A DNA stretch of 64,000 bases from Neorhizobium alkalisoli. Its GTDB lineage: Bacteria; Pseudomonadota; Alphaproteobacteria; Rhizobiales; Rhizobiaceae. Shown piece by piece: positions 18,180 through 27,322 of this stretch (the first letter of the stretch is position 1; each line of letters begins with the position of its first letter). Made by a program: the position numbers and the translations under genes. Under the pieces are notes generated by a model, which saw only the letters and a list, made by a program, of their open reading frames with translations, had not been told where the DNA came from and made no database searches. The stretch lies in NCBI RefSeq assembly GCF_007829835.1, contig NZ_VIWP01000001.1, positions 434,001 through 498,000 of the forward strand, written 5' to 3'.

Positions 18180-18228
18180 GCTTGCCTCCGTTGAGTGCCC
18201 CTGAGTTTTGCCAGAGGCTTGGGATATT

Positions 18229-18314
18229 TTTCGATGCCGAACAAGTCTTTTTCTGGACGGCACCAAGCCATTGAAATTCATGGGGTACGTTCGCTATAAT
18301 TTCGATATTTCGAA
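18229..18314. promoter_or_regulatory. Divergent promoter with two TTCGAT-type dyads
   Basis: Two small palindromes share the core TTCGAT...CGAA: TTTCG-ATGC-CGAAA (18229-18242) and TTCGA-TATT-TCGAA (18301-18314). A sigma-70-like promoter for the regulator, TTGAAA (18272-18277), 18-base spacer, TATAAT (18296-18301), runs directly into the second dyad, the usual place for autorepression. The operator role is inference. Confidence 0.5.
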
Positions 18315-18333
18315 CAACCTGAACAGAAAAACC

Positions 18334-18882
18334 ATGTCCGTCGATATCGGAAACCGCCTGCGCCATCTGCGGCTCGCCCATAACCTCTCCCAGCGCGAAC
18401 TCGCCAAGCGCGCGGGCGTCACCAATTCGACCATTTCGCTGATCGAATCCAATTCCGCCAATCCCTCCGTCGGCGCCTTGAAGCGTATCCTCGACGGCAT
18501 CCCGATCGGAATGGCGGAATTCTTCGCTTTCGAGCCGGAAAAGCCGAAAAAGGCCTTTTACGCAGCCGAGGAACTGACGGAGATCGGCAAGGGCCCGATT
18601 TCCTATCGACAGGTCGGCGAGAACCTGTTCGGCCGCAGCCTGCAGATTTTGAAGGAATGTTACCAGCCCGGCAGCGATACCGGCAAGGTGCCGCTGGTGC
18701 ATGACGGCGAAGAGGGCGGCATTGTCCTCTCCGGCCGGCTGGAAGTGACCGTCGACGATGAACGCCGGATCCTCGGACCCGGTGATGCCTATTATTTCGA
18801 GAGCCGCAGGCCGCACCGTTTTCGTTGTGTCGGCCCGGCGCCCTGCGAGGTCATCAGCGCCTGCACCCCACCGAGTTTCTGA
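18334..18882 (+). CDS. XRE-family regulator with C-terminal cupin domain (PuuR-like)
   Basis: A 182-residue protein with an N-terminal HTH_3 domain (about 8-62, with LSQRELAKRAGVTNSTISLIE as recognition region) and a C-terminal cupin (about 108-178, GRLEVTV, GPGDAYYFES, PHRF). This matches E. coli PuuR (185 residues), the repressor of putrescine use, and similar regulators of amine transaminases. The frame extends upstream to 18208, but homology and the promoter at 18272-18301 fix ATG 18334. It is divergent from the omega-aminotransferase and most likely controls it and itself. Confidence 0.9.
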   Translation: MSVDIGNRLRHLRLAHNLSQRELAKRAGVTNSTISLIESNSANPSVGALKRILDGIPIGMAEFFAFEPEKPKKAFYAAEELTEIGKGPISYRQVGENLFGRSLQILKECYQPGSDTGKVPLVHDGEEGGIVLSGRLEVTVDDERRILGPGDAYYFESRRPHRFRCVGPAPCEVISACTPPSF

Positions 18883-18997
18883 ACCCCTGCTTCAGACCTT
18901 CGCGAGGGTTCTGAAAAAGATTTCGAATTTCGACCGAATAGGAAGCGGCATGCGGGTGTTCACTGCCCGCATATTCACCTCTCGGAGGAATTCCGCC

Positions 18998-19531
18998 ATG
19001 ACCCATTCCCGGATCCGTTTCGCCTCGCTCGCCATCAGCGCCTGCCTCGTGGCTGCCATCCACGCCGCACCGGTTCTTGCGGCCGGCGACGACGATAGCG
19101 AGACGCCCACCTGCAAGAAGGGCGAGATCTACGACACGAAGACGAAGCGTTGCGTCAAGCAGAGCTCCGACATCAGCGACCAGAACCGCACGGATTACGC
19201 CTACTCTCTGGCCAAGGCCGGCCGGTATGATGAGGCGCTCGCCATACTGGACACGGTGAAGGACCAGAACAACGCCGAGGTTCTCAATTATCGCGGCTAT
19301 GCGACACGCAAGCTCGGCAAGACCGACGATGGCATTTCCTTTTATCTGCAGTCGGTTAAGCTCGATCCGCACTATGCCAAAGTCCGCGAATATCTCGGCG
19401 AGGCCTATGTCATCAAGGGTCAACTCGATCTGGCGCAAGAACAGCTCGCCACGATCAAGACGATCTGCGGCACGTCTTGCGAAGAGTATCAGGATCTGAA
19501 CGAAGCAATCACCAATCCTTCGAAGATCTGA
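18998..19531 (+). CDS. Exported tetratricopeptide repeat protein
   Basis: A 177-residue protein with a Sec signal peptide (residues 1-30, ending VLAA), a small Cys-containing segment (CKKGEIYDTKTKRC), and about three TPR-like helical pairs (YSLAKAGRYDEALAIL; YRGYATRKLGKTDDGISFY; YLGEAYVIKGQLDLAQEQL). CGGAGGAA seven bases before ATG 18998 fixes the start inside a longer open frame. It immediately precedes the ECF sigma/anti-sigma pair, so it may be a periplasmic scaffold or sensor for that system, or its target. The role is inferred from position only. Confidence 0.8.
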   Translation: MTHSRIRFASLAISACLVAAIHAAPVLAAGDDDSETPTCKKGEIYDTKTKRCVKQSSDISDQNRTDYAYSLAKAGRYDEALAILDTVKDQNNAEVLNYRGYATRKLGKTDDGISFYLQSVKLDPHYAKVREYLGEAYVIKGQLDLAQEQLATIKTICGTSCEEYQDLNEAITNPSKI

Positions 19532-19566
19532 GACAATCGGAGGAGAGTGGCTTTGCGGAGATGCTG

Positions 19567-20172
19567 ATGTCCGTCGCGGAAGGCAGCTTTCCTGCGTATA
19601 AGAACATCGACGCCCGATCGCCTGCCCTGCCGGCGGTCGGCCAGACAGTTGTGAATGCGGAGGATAAGATCGCGGGCGAAGCGGATATCCGGAACGGCCT
19701 GACCGAGAACCTGGCACGTCTGTGGCGTTATGCTCTCGTCCTGTCGCGGCAACGCGATCTGGCGGAAGATCTCGTGCAGGCGACCTGCGTGCGGGCGCTG
19801 GAACGGGCCGGGCAGTTTTCGCCCGGAACGCGGCTGGACCGTTGGCTTTTTTCGATCCTGCATTCGATCTGGCTGAACGATATCCGCGCCCGCAAGGTGC
19901 GGATGGGACAGGGATTCGTCGATGCGGACGAGGTTCTTGTTGTCGATGGCGCCCATGAGACGGAGACGCATGTGATGGCAAACCAGGTGATGCGCCGTGT
20001 CGAGGCCCTGCCGGATGCGCAGCGTTCCGCCGTGTTTCTGGCCTATGTCGAAGGCCTCTCCTATCGCGAGGTCGCAGCCGTGCTGGATATTCCGATCGGA
20101 ACAGTGATGAGCCGGCTCGCCGCAGCCCGCGCCACGCTTGCGGCCGCCTCTTCTCCAGAGAGGCGCTCATGA
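19567..20172 (+). CDS. ECF-family RNA polymerase sigma factor
   Basis: Sigma-70 region 2 is seen in RLWRYALVLSRQRDLAEDLVQATCVRALE and region 4 in LPDAQRSAVFLAYVEGLSYREVAAVLDIPIGTVMSRL, the layout of a group IV (ECF) sigma. ATG 19567 is preferred because GGAG (19557-19560) is six bases upstream; ATG 19561 is possible. This gives 201 residues with an unusually long N-terminal extension of about 45 residues before region 2. It overlaps the downstream gene by ATGA (20169-20172), the normal coupling of ECF sigma and anti-sigma. The signal and regulon are unknown. Confidence 0.9.
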   Translation: MSVAEGSFPAYKNIDARSPALPAVGQTVVNAEDKIAGEADIRNGLTENLARLWRYALVLSRQRDLAEDLVQATCVRALERAGQFSPGTRLDRWLFSILHSIWLNDIRARKVRMGQGFVDADEVLVVDGAHETETHVMANQVMRRVEALPDAQRSAVFLAYVEGLSYREVAAVLDIPIGTVMSRLAAARATLAAASSPERRS

Positions 20173-20966
20173 CCCTCAACCCGAACATGCCGAGCGACGA
20201 GGAACTGACGGCCTTCATCGATGGCGAACTGCCTGCGGCAGATGCCGCACGGCTGGCGAAACTGATCGAAGACGATGCAATGGTCGCCGAACGCGTCACT
20301 TTCCTCGCCAGTGCGAGCCTTTCCCTGAGCGAGGCCTATGCGCCATTGCTGGAAGCGGCGCCGAGCAACCGGCTGCAGGCGGGGCTCGACGCCTTGCCGT
20401 ACTCAACATCGCGCGGGAAGAATGGTGTGAAAACACCTCTTCTGACGCGGCGCGTGTTGGCCGCCATGGCTGCATCGATCCTTGCAGGCGTGCTGATCGA
20501 TCGTGCACTTCTGACCTTCGACCAATCGGAATCGCATGAAAGTGCCGACTGGCGCTCGGCGGTTGCCGATTATATGGCGCTTTATACCGCGCAGACACTC
20601 GCGGGGCCTGCACCAGACGTCGATGCACAGACTGCCCAACTTGCACATTTCCGTGGAGATATCGGTCTTTCGCTCTCGCCTCGTACGATCGCGCTGCCGG
20701 GCGCGGAATTCAGGCAGGCGCAGCTGCTGCGTTATAACGACCACCCGCTTGCCCAGCTGCTTTATCTCGATCCGCAGACCGGCCCCGTGGCGCTCTGCAT
20801 CGTCGCCTCGAAATCCGGGGCAAGCGCGCCGGAGGCCGAAAGCCGCAAGGGCATGAATGTCGTCTACTGGTCGGACGGGGCGCATGCCTACATGCTGATC
20901 GGCCATAATTCCGCAGACAGAATGACGGAGATGGCGGAAGCCGTCCGCTCACGCATGACATCCTGA
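20169..20966 (+). CDS. Membrane-anchored anti-sigma factor
   Basis: A 265-residue protein with a cytoplasmic N-terminal zinc-less anti-sigma-like domain (DEELTAFIDGELPAADAARLAKLIEDD, residues 10-36), one transmembrane segment (about 98-117, VLAAMAASILAGVLI) and a periplasmic domain of about 145 residues. It overlaps the ECF sigma gene by four bases. It should hold the sigma factor at the membrane and release it on a periplasmic cue. The His/Cys zinc motif of ChrR-type anti-sigmas is absent. Confidence 0.85.
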   Translation: MTLNPNMPSDEELTAFIDGELPAADAARLAKLIEDDAMVAERVTFLASASLSLSEAYAPLLEAAPSNRLQAGLDALPYSTSRGKNGVKTPLLTRRVLAAMAASILAGVLIDRALLTFDQSESHESADWRSAVADYMALYTAQTLAGPAPDVDAQTAQLAHFRGDIGLSLSPRTIALPGAEFRQAQLLRYNDHPLAQLLYLDPQTGPVALCIVASKSGASAPEAESRKGMNVVYWSDGAHAYMLIGHNSADRMTEMAEAVRSRMTS

Positions 20967-21046
20967 CGCCACACCCGCTCACGGCGAGGTGATCGAATAG
21001 AATCGGTGGCCAACCTGTTCTCCGGTGACATCAATCGGAGCACAGC

Positions 21047-21643
21047 ATGACTGCCATAGGACAAGAGACCATCCGAACCGCGCAGGGCGCCCGTTATGAC
21101 GGCCTGACGATCGCCTTTCACTGGATCACCGCAATCGTTGTCATCTTCCAGTTTGCAAGCGCGCAGATCTGGCCGCTTCTGGAACGCGGCACACCGGCGC
21201 GGACCGGGGTGATCCAAAGCCATCTCACCCTCGGCGTGCTGCTCTCGGCCGTCATCCTTCTGCGTCTCGTCTGGCGCATCTGTTTCGGAAGACGGCATCC
21301 GGTTCGCCTGCCCTTAGGCCAGAGGCTTGTCGCCAATGTCGTCCATGGCCTGCTTTACGCGCTGCTGATAACCCAGGTCGCGCTCGGATATCTTCTCGGC
21401 TGGTCTTCCGGAAAACCGATTGCCGTCTTCGGCGTACCGAGCATCTCGCCGCTTTATGTCATCGCCGGCGAGAACCGGCACATGATCGGCGAACTGCATG
21501 ACACGGTAGCCTGGATCATCATCGGCCTTGCCGTCGCGCATGCTGCCGCCGCGCTCTTTCACCACCATGTTCTGCGCGATGGAGTGCTGCGCTCGATGAC
21601 CGGGCTGGCCCCGAAACGAGTCGGCCACGACGGACGCCCGTGA
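21047..21643 (+). CDS. Prokaryotic cytochrome b561 family protein
   Basis: A 198-residue four-helix membrane protein with the b561 pattern: His25 in IAFHW, His in QSHLTLG at the start of helix 2, and further His residues in GELHDTVAW and VAHAAAALFHHH in helices 3-4, suited to bind two haems b. It is a quinol-linked electron carrier, often for superoxide or peroxide defence. It lies 80 bases after the anti-sigma gene on the same strand and is a likely member of the ECF regulon, as in several proteobacterial ECF-cytochrome b561 neighbourhoods. Confidence 0.88.
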   Translation: MTAIGQETIRTAQGARYDGLTIAFHWITAIVVIFQFASAQIWPLLERGTPARTGVIQSHLTLGVLLSAVILLRLVWRICFGRRHPVRLPLGQRLVANVVHGLLYALLITQVALGYLLGWSSGKPIAVFGVPSISPLYVIAGENRHMIGELHDTVAWIIIGLAVAHAAAALFHHHVLRDGVLRSMTGLAPKRVGHDGRP

Positions 21644-21653
21644 CACGATTCTG

Positions 21654-21698
21654 CCTCCCGCAGGGGACCGGCTGCGACGGCAACCATCTTGCGGGAGG
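21654..21698 (+). terminator. Hairpin after cytochrome b561 gene
   Basis: CCTCCCGCA (21654-21662) pairs with TGCGGGAGG (21690-21698) across a 27-base loop that itself contains a short GC-rich stem. It starts ten bases after the b561 stop. There is no T-run, so this is a possible rho-dependent or weak terminator. Confidence 0.4.
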
Positions 21699-21746
21699 AG
21701 ATGCCCTTGCAATTTGCGTGACAAAACACCACAGACCCCGGGCAGG

Positions 21747-21760
21747 TTGACCAATGTCAA
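21747..21760. promoter_or_regulatory. FixK/Fnr-type box upstream of cyoA
   Basis: TTGAC-CAAT-GTCAA is a perfect 5-bp dyad matching the FixK/FnrN consensus (TTGAy-N4-rTCAA). It ends 33 bases before the cyoA start. This close position suggests repression of the quinol oxidase under low oxygen, or activation if the start of transcription is very near the gene. Oxygen control is inferred. Confidence 0.65.
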
Positions 21761-21793
21761 GGCTCGCAGCCCTCCCGCGACTACCTTCCGGGC

Positions 21794-22897
21794 ATGAGCC
21801 AGAAAACCTCCCTAACCCGATATTTTTGCAGATTCGCACCGCTTCTCGCTCTGTCCGTTCTCGGCGGCTGCCAGAAGATGGTTGTGATGTTCCCGACAGG
21901 AGATATCGCTGTTCAGCAGCGCAATCTCATCCTCGTAGCACTCGGATTGATGCTTCTCGTCATCGTTCCGGTGATGACACTCACCGTGGTTTTCGCCCTG
22001 CGCTACCGCAAGGGCAAATCCCCGGGCCGGTACGATCCGTCCTTCACCCACTCGGCTCCGATCGAAGTGGTGATCTGGACCGTCCCGCTTCTCATCATCG
22101 GGTGTCTCGGCGTAATCACCTGGATCACCAGCCACACGCTCGACCCGTTCCGTCCGCTCGACCGGATCTCTGCCGACAAGCCGCTTTCGAAGGACGTCAA
22201 GCCGCTCGAAATTCAGGCCGTCGCCATGGATTGGAAATGGCTGTTCATCTATCCCGAACAAGGCATTGCCACCGTCAATGAACTGGCGCTGCCGGTCGAT
22301 GTCCCGGTCCGCTTCTCCATCACCGCCACCAGCCAGATGAACACGCTGTCGATCCCGACGCTGGCCGGCATGATCTACGCAATGCCCGGCATGAAATCCA
22401 TGCTGCATGCCGTCCTCAATGAACCCGGCGAAAGCTTCGGTTATTCCGGCAACTATACCGGTGCCGGTTATTCCGACATGCGCTTTGCCATGCACGGCCT
22501 CGACAAGGCCGGTTTCGATCAATGGGCCGCGGGGATAAAGGCCGCCGGCGACGATCTCTCGACCGAAAAATACATCGCTCTCGATCAGCCGAGCATCAAG
22601 GTGCCGGTCATGCACTTCTCCAGCGTCACATCCGGCATTTTCGACCGTGTGGTCAACCGCTGCGTCACCCCCGGCACGGAATGCATTGCCGATATCATGC
22701 GCAAGGACCGGTCTCTCGATCGCGACAATGGCGGCATCTTCATGCCCACCATGGACCACTCATCGATGAATATGGGTGCGAATACCCAATCCGGCACGGT
22801 CAGCACCATCGCCTCCAATACTGCGGGCAAGCTTGACCTTTCCAACACCGGCGCGCTGACCGCGCCTGAACATCAGGGTTCCCATGCAAAACACTAG
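21794..22897 (+). CDS. cyoA: Cytochrome bo3 ubiquinol oxidase subunit II
   Basis: A 367-residue subunit II with a lipoprotein signal (LSVLGGC, Cys26), two transmembrane segments (about 45-68 and 86-108) and a periplasmic cupredoxin-fold domain. The CuA ligands of cytochrome c oxidases are missing, as expected for a quinol oxidase. The C-terminal tail is extended and Met/His-rich. It is the first gene of cyoABCD and overlaps cyoB by 14 bases (22884-22897). It docks quinol and couples its oxidation to oxygen reduction in the inner membrane. Confidence 0.95.
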   Translation: MSQKTSLTRYFCRFAPLLALSVLGGCQKMVVMFPTGDIAVQQRNLILVALGLMLLVIVPVMTLTVVFALRYRKGKSPGRYDPSFTHSAPIEVVIWTVPLLIIGCLGVITWITSHTLDPFRPLDRISADKPLSKDVKPLEIQAVAMDWKWLFIYPEQGIATVNELALPVDVPVRFSITATSQMNTLSIPTLAGMIYAMPGMKSMLHAVLNEPGESFGYSGNYTGAGYSDMRFAMHGLDKAGFDQWAAGIKAAGDDLSTEKYIALDQPSIKVPVMHFSSVTSGIFDRVVNRCVTPGTECIADIMRKDRSLDRDNGGIFMPTMDHSSMNMGANTQSGTVSTIASNTAGKLDLSNTGALTAPEHQGSHAKH

Positions 22898-24884
22898 TCT
22901 CCCCTCGGCGATATTCGGGCGTCTTTCGCTCGACAGTCTGCCCCTTCACGAGCCGATCCTGGTCGGCACCTTCATCGCGGTTGCAGCGCTCGGCCTGATC
23001 GTCGTTGCCGCCCTCACCTACTTCCGCCTCTGGGGTTATCTCTGGAAGGAATGGTTCACCAGCGTCGATCACAAGAAGATCGGCATCATGTATATCGTGC
23101 TCGGCATCATCATGCTTCTGCGCGGTTTCTCCGACGCCGTCATGATGCGCCTGCAACAGGCCATCGCTTTCGGCGGCAATGAGGGTTTCCTTCATTCCAG
23201 CCACTATGATCAGATCTTTACCGCCCACGGGACGATCATGATCTTCTTCGTGGCGATCCCGCTTGTCGTCGGCATCGTCAATTTCGTCATGCCGCTGCAG
23301 ATCGGCGCGCGCGACGTCGCCTTCCCCTACCTCAACAATCTCAGCTTCTGGCTGACGGTTGCAGGTGCGGTCCTGGTGATGCTCTCGCTTTTCATCGGCG
23401 AATTCGCCCGCACCGGCTGGCTCTCCTACGCGCCGCTGGCTGAAAAGGCCTATAGTCCGGATAGCGGAGTCGACTATTATCTCTGGTCGCTCGAAATCGC
23501 CGGCATCGGCACGACCCTCTCGGCCGTCAACATGGTGGCAACCATCGTCAAGATGCGCGCCCCCGGCATGACCCTGATGAAGATGCCTGTCTTCGTCTGG
23601 ACCGCGCTCTGCAGCAACGTTCTCGCCATCGCCATCTTCCCGGCGCTGACGGCTGCCTTCTTCCTCCTGATCCTCGACCGTTATCTTGGCACTGCGTTCT
23701 TCATCAACGATCTGGGCGGCAGCCCGATGTTGTACTGGAACATGGTCTGGATGTGGGGCCACCCGGAAGTCTATGTTCTCGTTCTCCCGGCCTTCGGCAT
23801 CTATTCCGAAATCACCTCCACCTTCACCGGCAAGCGTCTCTTCGGTTATGCGTCGATGGTCTACGCCACCGTCGTCATCACCATCCTGTCCTATCTGGTC
23901 TGGCTGCACCACTATTTCACCATGGGTTCCGGCGCGAGCGTCAACGCTTTCTTCGGTATCGCCACGATGGTGATCGCCATTCCGACCGGCGCAAAGGTGT
24001 TCAACTGGCTGTTCACGATGTTCCGCGGCGAAATCCGCTTCGAACTGCCGATGATGTGGGTTGTCGCCTTCATGCTGACCTTCGTGGTGGGCGGCATGAC
24101 CGGCGTTCTGCTCGCCGTCCCGGCAGCCGACTTCGTGCTGCACAACACGCTGTTCCTGGTGGCGCACTTCCATAACACCATCATCGGCGGCGTCGTGTTC
24201 GGCCTGTTTGCCGGGATGACCTACTGGTTCCCGAAGGCCTTTGGCTTCAAGATGGACGAGTTCTGGGGCAAGGTTGCCTTCTGGGGCTGGGTCATCGGCT
24301 ACTGGGTCGCCTGGACACCGATCTATATCGTCGGCCTGATGGGTGCGACCCGCCGCGTCAACCACTTCGACGACCCGTACTTCCAGCCTTACTTCATCGT
24401 CGCCGCAATCGGCGCCGTCATCATCCTCATCGGTGTTCTCGGCTTCGTCATGGCAATCGTCATGGGCATCGTGAAGCGCAACAAGCTGCGCGACGTCACC
24501 GGCGACCCCTGGGATGGCCGCACCCTCGAATGGTCGACCTCGTCTCCGCCGCCGGCCTATAACTTCGCCATCACGCCCGTCGTCTACGATCTCGACGCCT
24601 GGCAGGATATGAAGGAGCATGGCTACAAGCGCCCGACCGACGGTTTCCGCCCGGTCCACATGCCCCGCAACACACCGGTCGGCCTGTTCGTCTCGGCACT
24701 CGCCGTAACCCTCGGCTTCGGCATGGTCTGGTACATGTGGTGGCTGGCAGCGATCAGCTTCGTGGGCATCGTCGCGCTCTCGATCCTCCACACCTTCAAC
24801 TATCGCCGTGATTTCTACATCCCGGCAGATACGGTCGCCCTTGTCGAAGGCAAGCGCACCCAGTCCCAGGAAGCGAGGGCCTGA
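22884..24884 (+). CDS. cyoB: Cytochrome bo3 ubiquinol oxidase subunit I
   Basis: A 666-residue haem-copper oxidase subunit I with all redox ligands visible: the haem b His in [10 protein letters not shown], the CuB His and cross-linked Tyr in [12 protein letters not shown], the two CuB His residues in WLHHYFTMG, and the haem o3/haem b His pair in [10 protein letters not shown]. The length equals E. coli CyoB (663). It pumps protons while reducing oxygen to water. It sits between cyoA (overlap) and cyoC (one-base gap) in a single operon. Confidence 0.98.
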   Translation: MQNTSLPSAIFGRLSLDSLPLHEPILVGTFIAVAALGLIVVAALTYFRLWGYLWKEWFTSVDHKKIGIMYIVLGIIMLLRGFSDAVMMRLQQAIAFGGNEGFLHSSHYDQIFTAHGTIMIFFVAIPLVVGIVNFVMPLQIGARDVAFPYLNNLSFWLTVAGAVLVMLSLFIGEFARTGWLSYAPLAEKAYSPDSGVDYYLWSLEIAGIGTTLSAVNMVATIVKMRAPGMTLMKMPVFVWTALCSNVLAIAIFPALTAAFFLLILDRYLGTAFFINDLGGSPMLYWNMVWMWGHPEVYVLVLPAFGIYSEITSTFTGKRLFGYASMVYATVVITILSYLVWLHHYFTMGSGASVNAFFGIATMVIAIPTGAKVFNWLFTMFRGEIRFELPMMWVVAFMLTFVVGGMTGVLLAVPAADFVLHNTLFLVAHFHNTIIGGVVFGLFAGMTYWFPKAFGFKMDEFWGKVAFWGWVIGYWVAWTPIYIVGLMGATRRVNHFDDPYFQPYFIVAAIGAVIILIGVLGFVMAIVMGIVKRNKLRDVTGDPWDGRTLEWSTSSPPPAYNFAITPVVYDLDAWQDMKEHGYKRPTDGFRPVHMPRNTPVGLFVSALAVTLGFGMVWYMWWLAAISFVGIVALSILHTFNYRRDFYIPADTVALVEGKRTQSQEARA

Positions 24885-24885
24885 C

Positions 24886-25512
24886 ATGAGCACCCATATC
24901 GTCGACAAGAATACCCCGCGCGTCTATCACCGCCCGGACGAAGAACATGAGCATAGTGGCGGTGCCACCATGCTCGGCTTCTGGATCTACCTGATGAGCG
25001 ACGCGCTCATCTTCGCCTCGATCTTCGCCGTCTATGGCGTGCTGAGCCGCAATTATGCCGGCGGCCCGGCACCGCAGCAGCTGTTCGAACTGCCGCTGGT
25101 GGCGCTCAACACAGCATTCCTGCTGGCTTCGTCGATCACGTTCGGGGTTGGCATGCAGGCCATGGAAGCGGACGACAAGGGCCGCACGCGGTTCTGGCTC
25201 GCCATCACCGGCCTGCTCGGCCTCGCCTTCCTCGGTGTGGAACTGAGCGAGTTTGCAAGCCTGATCGCCGAAGGCGCAACGCCGCAGCGTTCCGCCTTCC
25301 TGTCGGCCTTCTTCACGCTGGTCGGCACCCACGGCACGCACGTCTTCTTCGGCCTGATCTGGCTGGTGACGCTGTTTGTCCAGATCGGCCAGCGCGGCCT
25401 GACTGCCGACAACAAGCGCCGGATCATGTGCCTGTCGATGTTCTGGCACTTCCTCGACATCATCTGGATCGGCGTCTTCACCTTCGTCTATCTGTTTGGA
25501 GCACTCCGTTGA
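24886..25512 (+). CDS. cyoC: Cytochrome bo3 ubiquinol oxidase subunit III
   Basis: A 208-residue subunit III with five transmembrane helices, starting LGFWIYLMSDALIFASIFAVYG, and the conserved THGTHVFFGLIW and FWHFLDIIWIGVFTFVYL segments. The frame is open from 24808, but ATG 24886, one base after the cyoB stop, is the family start. It stabilises the catalytic subunit. Its TGA (25510-25512) overlaps the TTG start of cyoD. Confidence 0.96.
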   Translation: MSTHIVDKNTPRVYHRPDEEHEHSGGATMLGFWIYLMSDALIFASIFAVYGVLSRNYAGGPAPQQLFELPLVALNTAFLLASSITFGVGMQAMEADDKGRTRFWLAITGLLGLAFLGVELSEFASLIAEGATPQRSAFLSAFFTLVGTHGTHVFFGLIWLVTLFVQIGQRGLTADNKRRIMCLSMFWHFLDIIWIGVFTFVYLFGALR

Positions 25513-25859
25513 CCGCACATCACTCCAGCACCCCTCATTCCTCGGGTCATGCCAGCAAAGGCAACCTGTGGACCGGATCGATCCTGTCGATCCTCCTCAC
25601 CGTCATCCCGTTTGCGCTGGTCATGTCCGGCGCATTCGGAGCCGGCGCCGGCGTAACGGTCGCGATCTTCCTCTGCGCCATGGTGCAGATCGTCGTCCAC
25701 GTCTATTACTTCCTGCACGTCAACAGACAGGCCGAAAATGGCTGGACGCTGCTCGCCTTCCTCTTCACGGCGATCATCGTCATCATCACCATCTTTGGCA
25801 CGATCTGGGTCATGTACCACCTGAATGCCAACATGATGCCGATGCGCATGGACGGTTGA
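25509..25859 (+). CDS. cyoD: Cytochrome bo3 ubiquinol oxidase subunit IV
   Basis: A 116-residue small subunit with three transmembrane helices (about 22-42, 45-68 and 80-102) and the family motif VHVYYFLHV. No ATG fits; the start is TTG 25509, overlapping the cyoC stop as TTGA, with GGAG at 25498-25501 seven bases before it. It is the last gene of the operon. No cyoE (haem O synthase) gene follows in this window, so haem O must be made from a gene elsewhere. Confidence 0.92.
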   Translation: MTAHHSSTPHSSGHASKGNLWTGSILSILLTVIPFALVMSGAFGAGAGVTVAIFLCAMVQIVVHVYYFLHVNRQAENGWTLLAFLFTAIIVIITIFGTIWVMYHLNANMMPMRMDG

Positions 25860-25897
25860 GGCCTTTTGGGGCCGCAGACATTCAGACAGCAATCAGA

Positions 25898-25925
25898 AGA
25901 GGCGGGATCAATCCCGCCTCTTTTT
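25898..25925 (+). terminator. Rho-independent terminator of cyoABCD
   Basis: A 10-bp stem, AGAGGCGGGA (25898-25907) and TCCCGCCTCT (25912-25921), has a TCAA loop and a T-run, 38 bases after the cyoD stop. Confidence 0.92.
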
Positions 25926-26057
25926 ATAAGATTTCGACCATGTCGACAGTTTGTATTCTCTATCAAAAGCGGGCATGTTCGGTTTGATTTGACGGCCTCC
26001 GCTTTCCGGTGGAATGGATGCCGGAAGGACAAGACAATCCGCTCGCATGGAGCCAGC

Positions 26058-27260
26058 ATGACCGCCCCCGCCTATAAATCCTACGAACAGTCGCTCAAGG
26101 AATTCGAAAACATCGCCGCCGCCGTCGCGCCGATCTCGATCGAGGAGCTTCAGGCCCGCATTGAAAAACTGCAGTCGCTGATGCTGGCGGCGGGTGTGAA
26201 GGCCGTCTATCTCGACACCTCGACCAGCCTCACCTATTTCACCGGCATGACGCTTGGCGCGAGCGAGCGCATGCACGGCGCCATCATCCCCTCCTCCGGC
26301 ACTCCGATCTATATCAGCCCGGCCTTCGAGGAGCCAAAAACCCAGACGCTGATCAAGATCGCCGGCGAGATTGCCGTATGGGAAGAGCATGAAGATCCGG
26401 CAGCGATCGTCGCCGACCTGATCTGCGGCCTCGACGCCAAGGGCAGCGCGCTTGCCTTCGATCCGGCGACGCCTTTCCTCTTCTCGAGCCCGATCACGGC
26501 TGCGATCGGTGCCCGCCTGACGGTAATCGGCGCCAAGGAGCTGATCGCCGAATGCCGGCAGATCAAGTCCGCCACCGAAATCGCCATCATCCAGACCGCG
26601 ATGACGGCCAGCCTCCGCGTCCACAAGGCCGTCTGGGAAGGTCTCTATGAAGGTGTCTCGACCACCGAGATCACCGATTTCATCCAGGCCGCACATATCA
26701 AGCTCGGCATGCGGCACGTCTTTGCCGCTGCGCAGTTCGGTGAGGCGACCGCCTATCCGCATGGCGTTCCCTATGCCCAGACCCTGAAGAAGGGCGACAT
26801 GGTGCTGATCGACCTCGGTGCGCATATCCATCGCTACTGCTCCGACATCACCCGCACCTATGTCTTCGGCGAGGCGACCGAGCGACAGCGCGAACTCTGG
26901 AACCTTGAGAAGAAGGCGCATCGCGCCGCCTTCGCGGCGGCACAAATCGGCGTCCGCTGCGAGGATGTCGATGCCGCCGCCCGAAAAGTCCTGACCGATG
27001 CCGGTTACGGACCGGATTACCAGGTGCCGGGCCTGCCGCACCGTACAGGTCACGGGCTCGGCATGGAGCTGCACGAAGATCCCTTCATCGTGCGCGGCAA
27101 CAAGACCGAGCTGAAACCCGGCATGGTCTTCTCCGACGAGCCGATGCTCTGCGTTTATGGCGAATGCGGCGTGCGGCTGGAAGACATCATCTACATGTCC
27201 GAAACCGGCCCGGTCTTCTTCACCGAACCATCGCCTTCGATCGACAAGCCTTTCGGCTGA
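26058..27260 (+). CDS. M24-family metallopeptidase (Xaa-Pro peptidase-like)
   Basis: A 400-residue creatinase/aminopeptidase P-fold protein: an N-terminal creatinase domain (about 30-165) and a C-terminal pita-bread domain. The metal ligands are in place: Asp in LIDLGAHIHRYCSDITRTY (two Asp), His in GHGLGMELHEDP, Glu in SDEPMLCVYG and Glu in VRLEDIIY. ATG 26058 has GGAG five bases upstream; the open frame before it is not coding. It probably cleaves Xaa-Pro peptides or a related amide such as an N-acyl amino acid; DoeA-like ectoine hydrolases belong to the same family. It stands alone between two terminators. Confidence 0.88.
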   Translation: MTAPAYKSYEQSLKEFENIAAAVAPISIEELQARIEKLQSLMLAAGVKAVYLDTSTSLTYFTGMTLGASERMHGAIIPSSGTPIYISPAFEEPKTQTLIKIAGEIAVWEEHEDPAAIVADLICGLDAKGSALAFDPATPFLFSSPITAAIGARLTVIGAKELIAECRQIKSATEIAIIQTAMTASLRVHKAVWEGLYEGVSTTEITDFIQAAHIKLGMRHVFAAAQFGEATAYPHGVPYAQTLKKGDMVLIDLGAHIHRYCSDITRTYVFGEATERQRELWNLEKKAHRAAFAAAQIGVRCEDVDAAARKVLTDAGYGPDYQVPGLPHRTGHGLGMELHEDPFIVRGNKTELKPGMVFSDEPMLCVYGECGVRLEDIIYMSETGPVFFTEPSPSIDKPFG

Positions 27261-27270
27261 AGGCAATGAA

Positions 27271-27304
27271 AAAAGGGCGGAGCCAAGAAAGCTCCGCCCT
27301 TTTC
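27271..27304. terminator. Bidirectional terminator between convergent genes
   Basis: The stem GGGCGGAGC (27275-27283) / GCTCCGCCC (27291-27299) is extended by AAAA and TTTT on both sides, with a 7-base loop. It lies between the M24 peptidase stop and the RTX gene stop and can serve both. Confidence 0.9.
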
Positions 27305-27322
27305 TATTCCGGTAAGTTCGTC

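Noticed and set aside
22800..24908. A 702-residue minus-strand open frame
   Set aside because: It is antisense to cyoB, full of Asp/His/Glu and Gly with no domain; cyoB on the other strand has all oxidase ligands.
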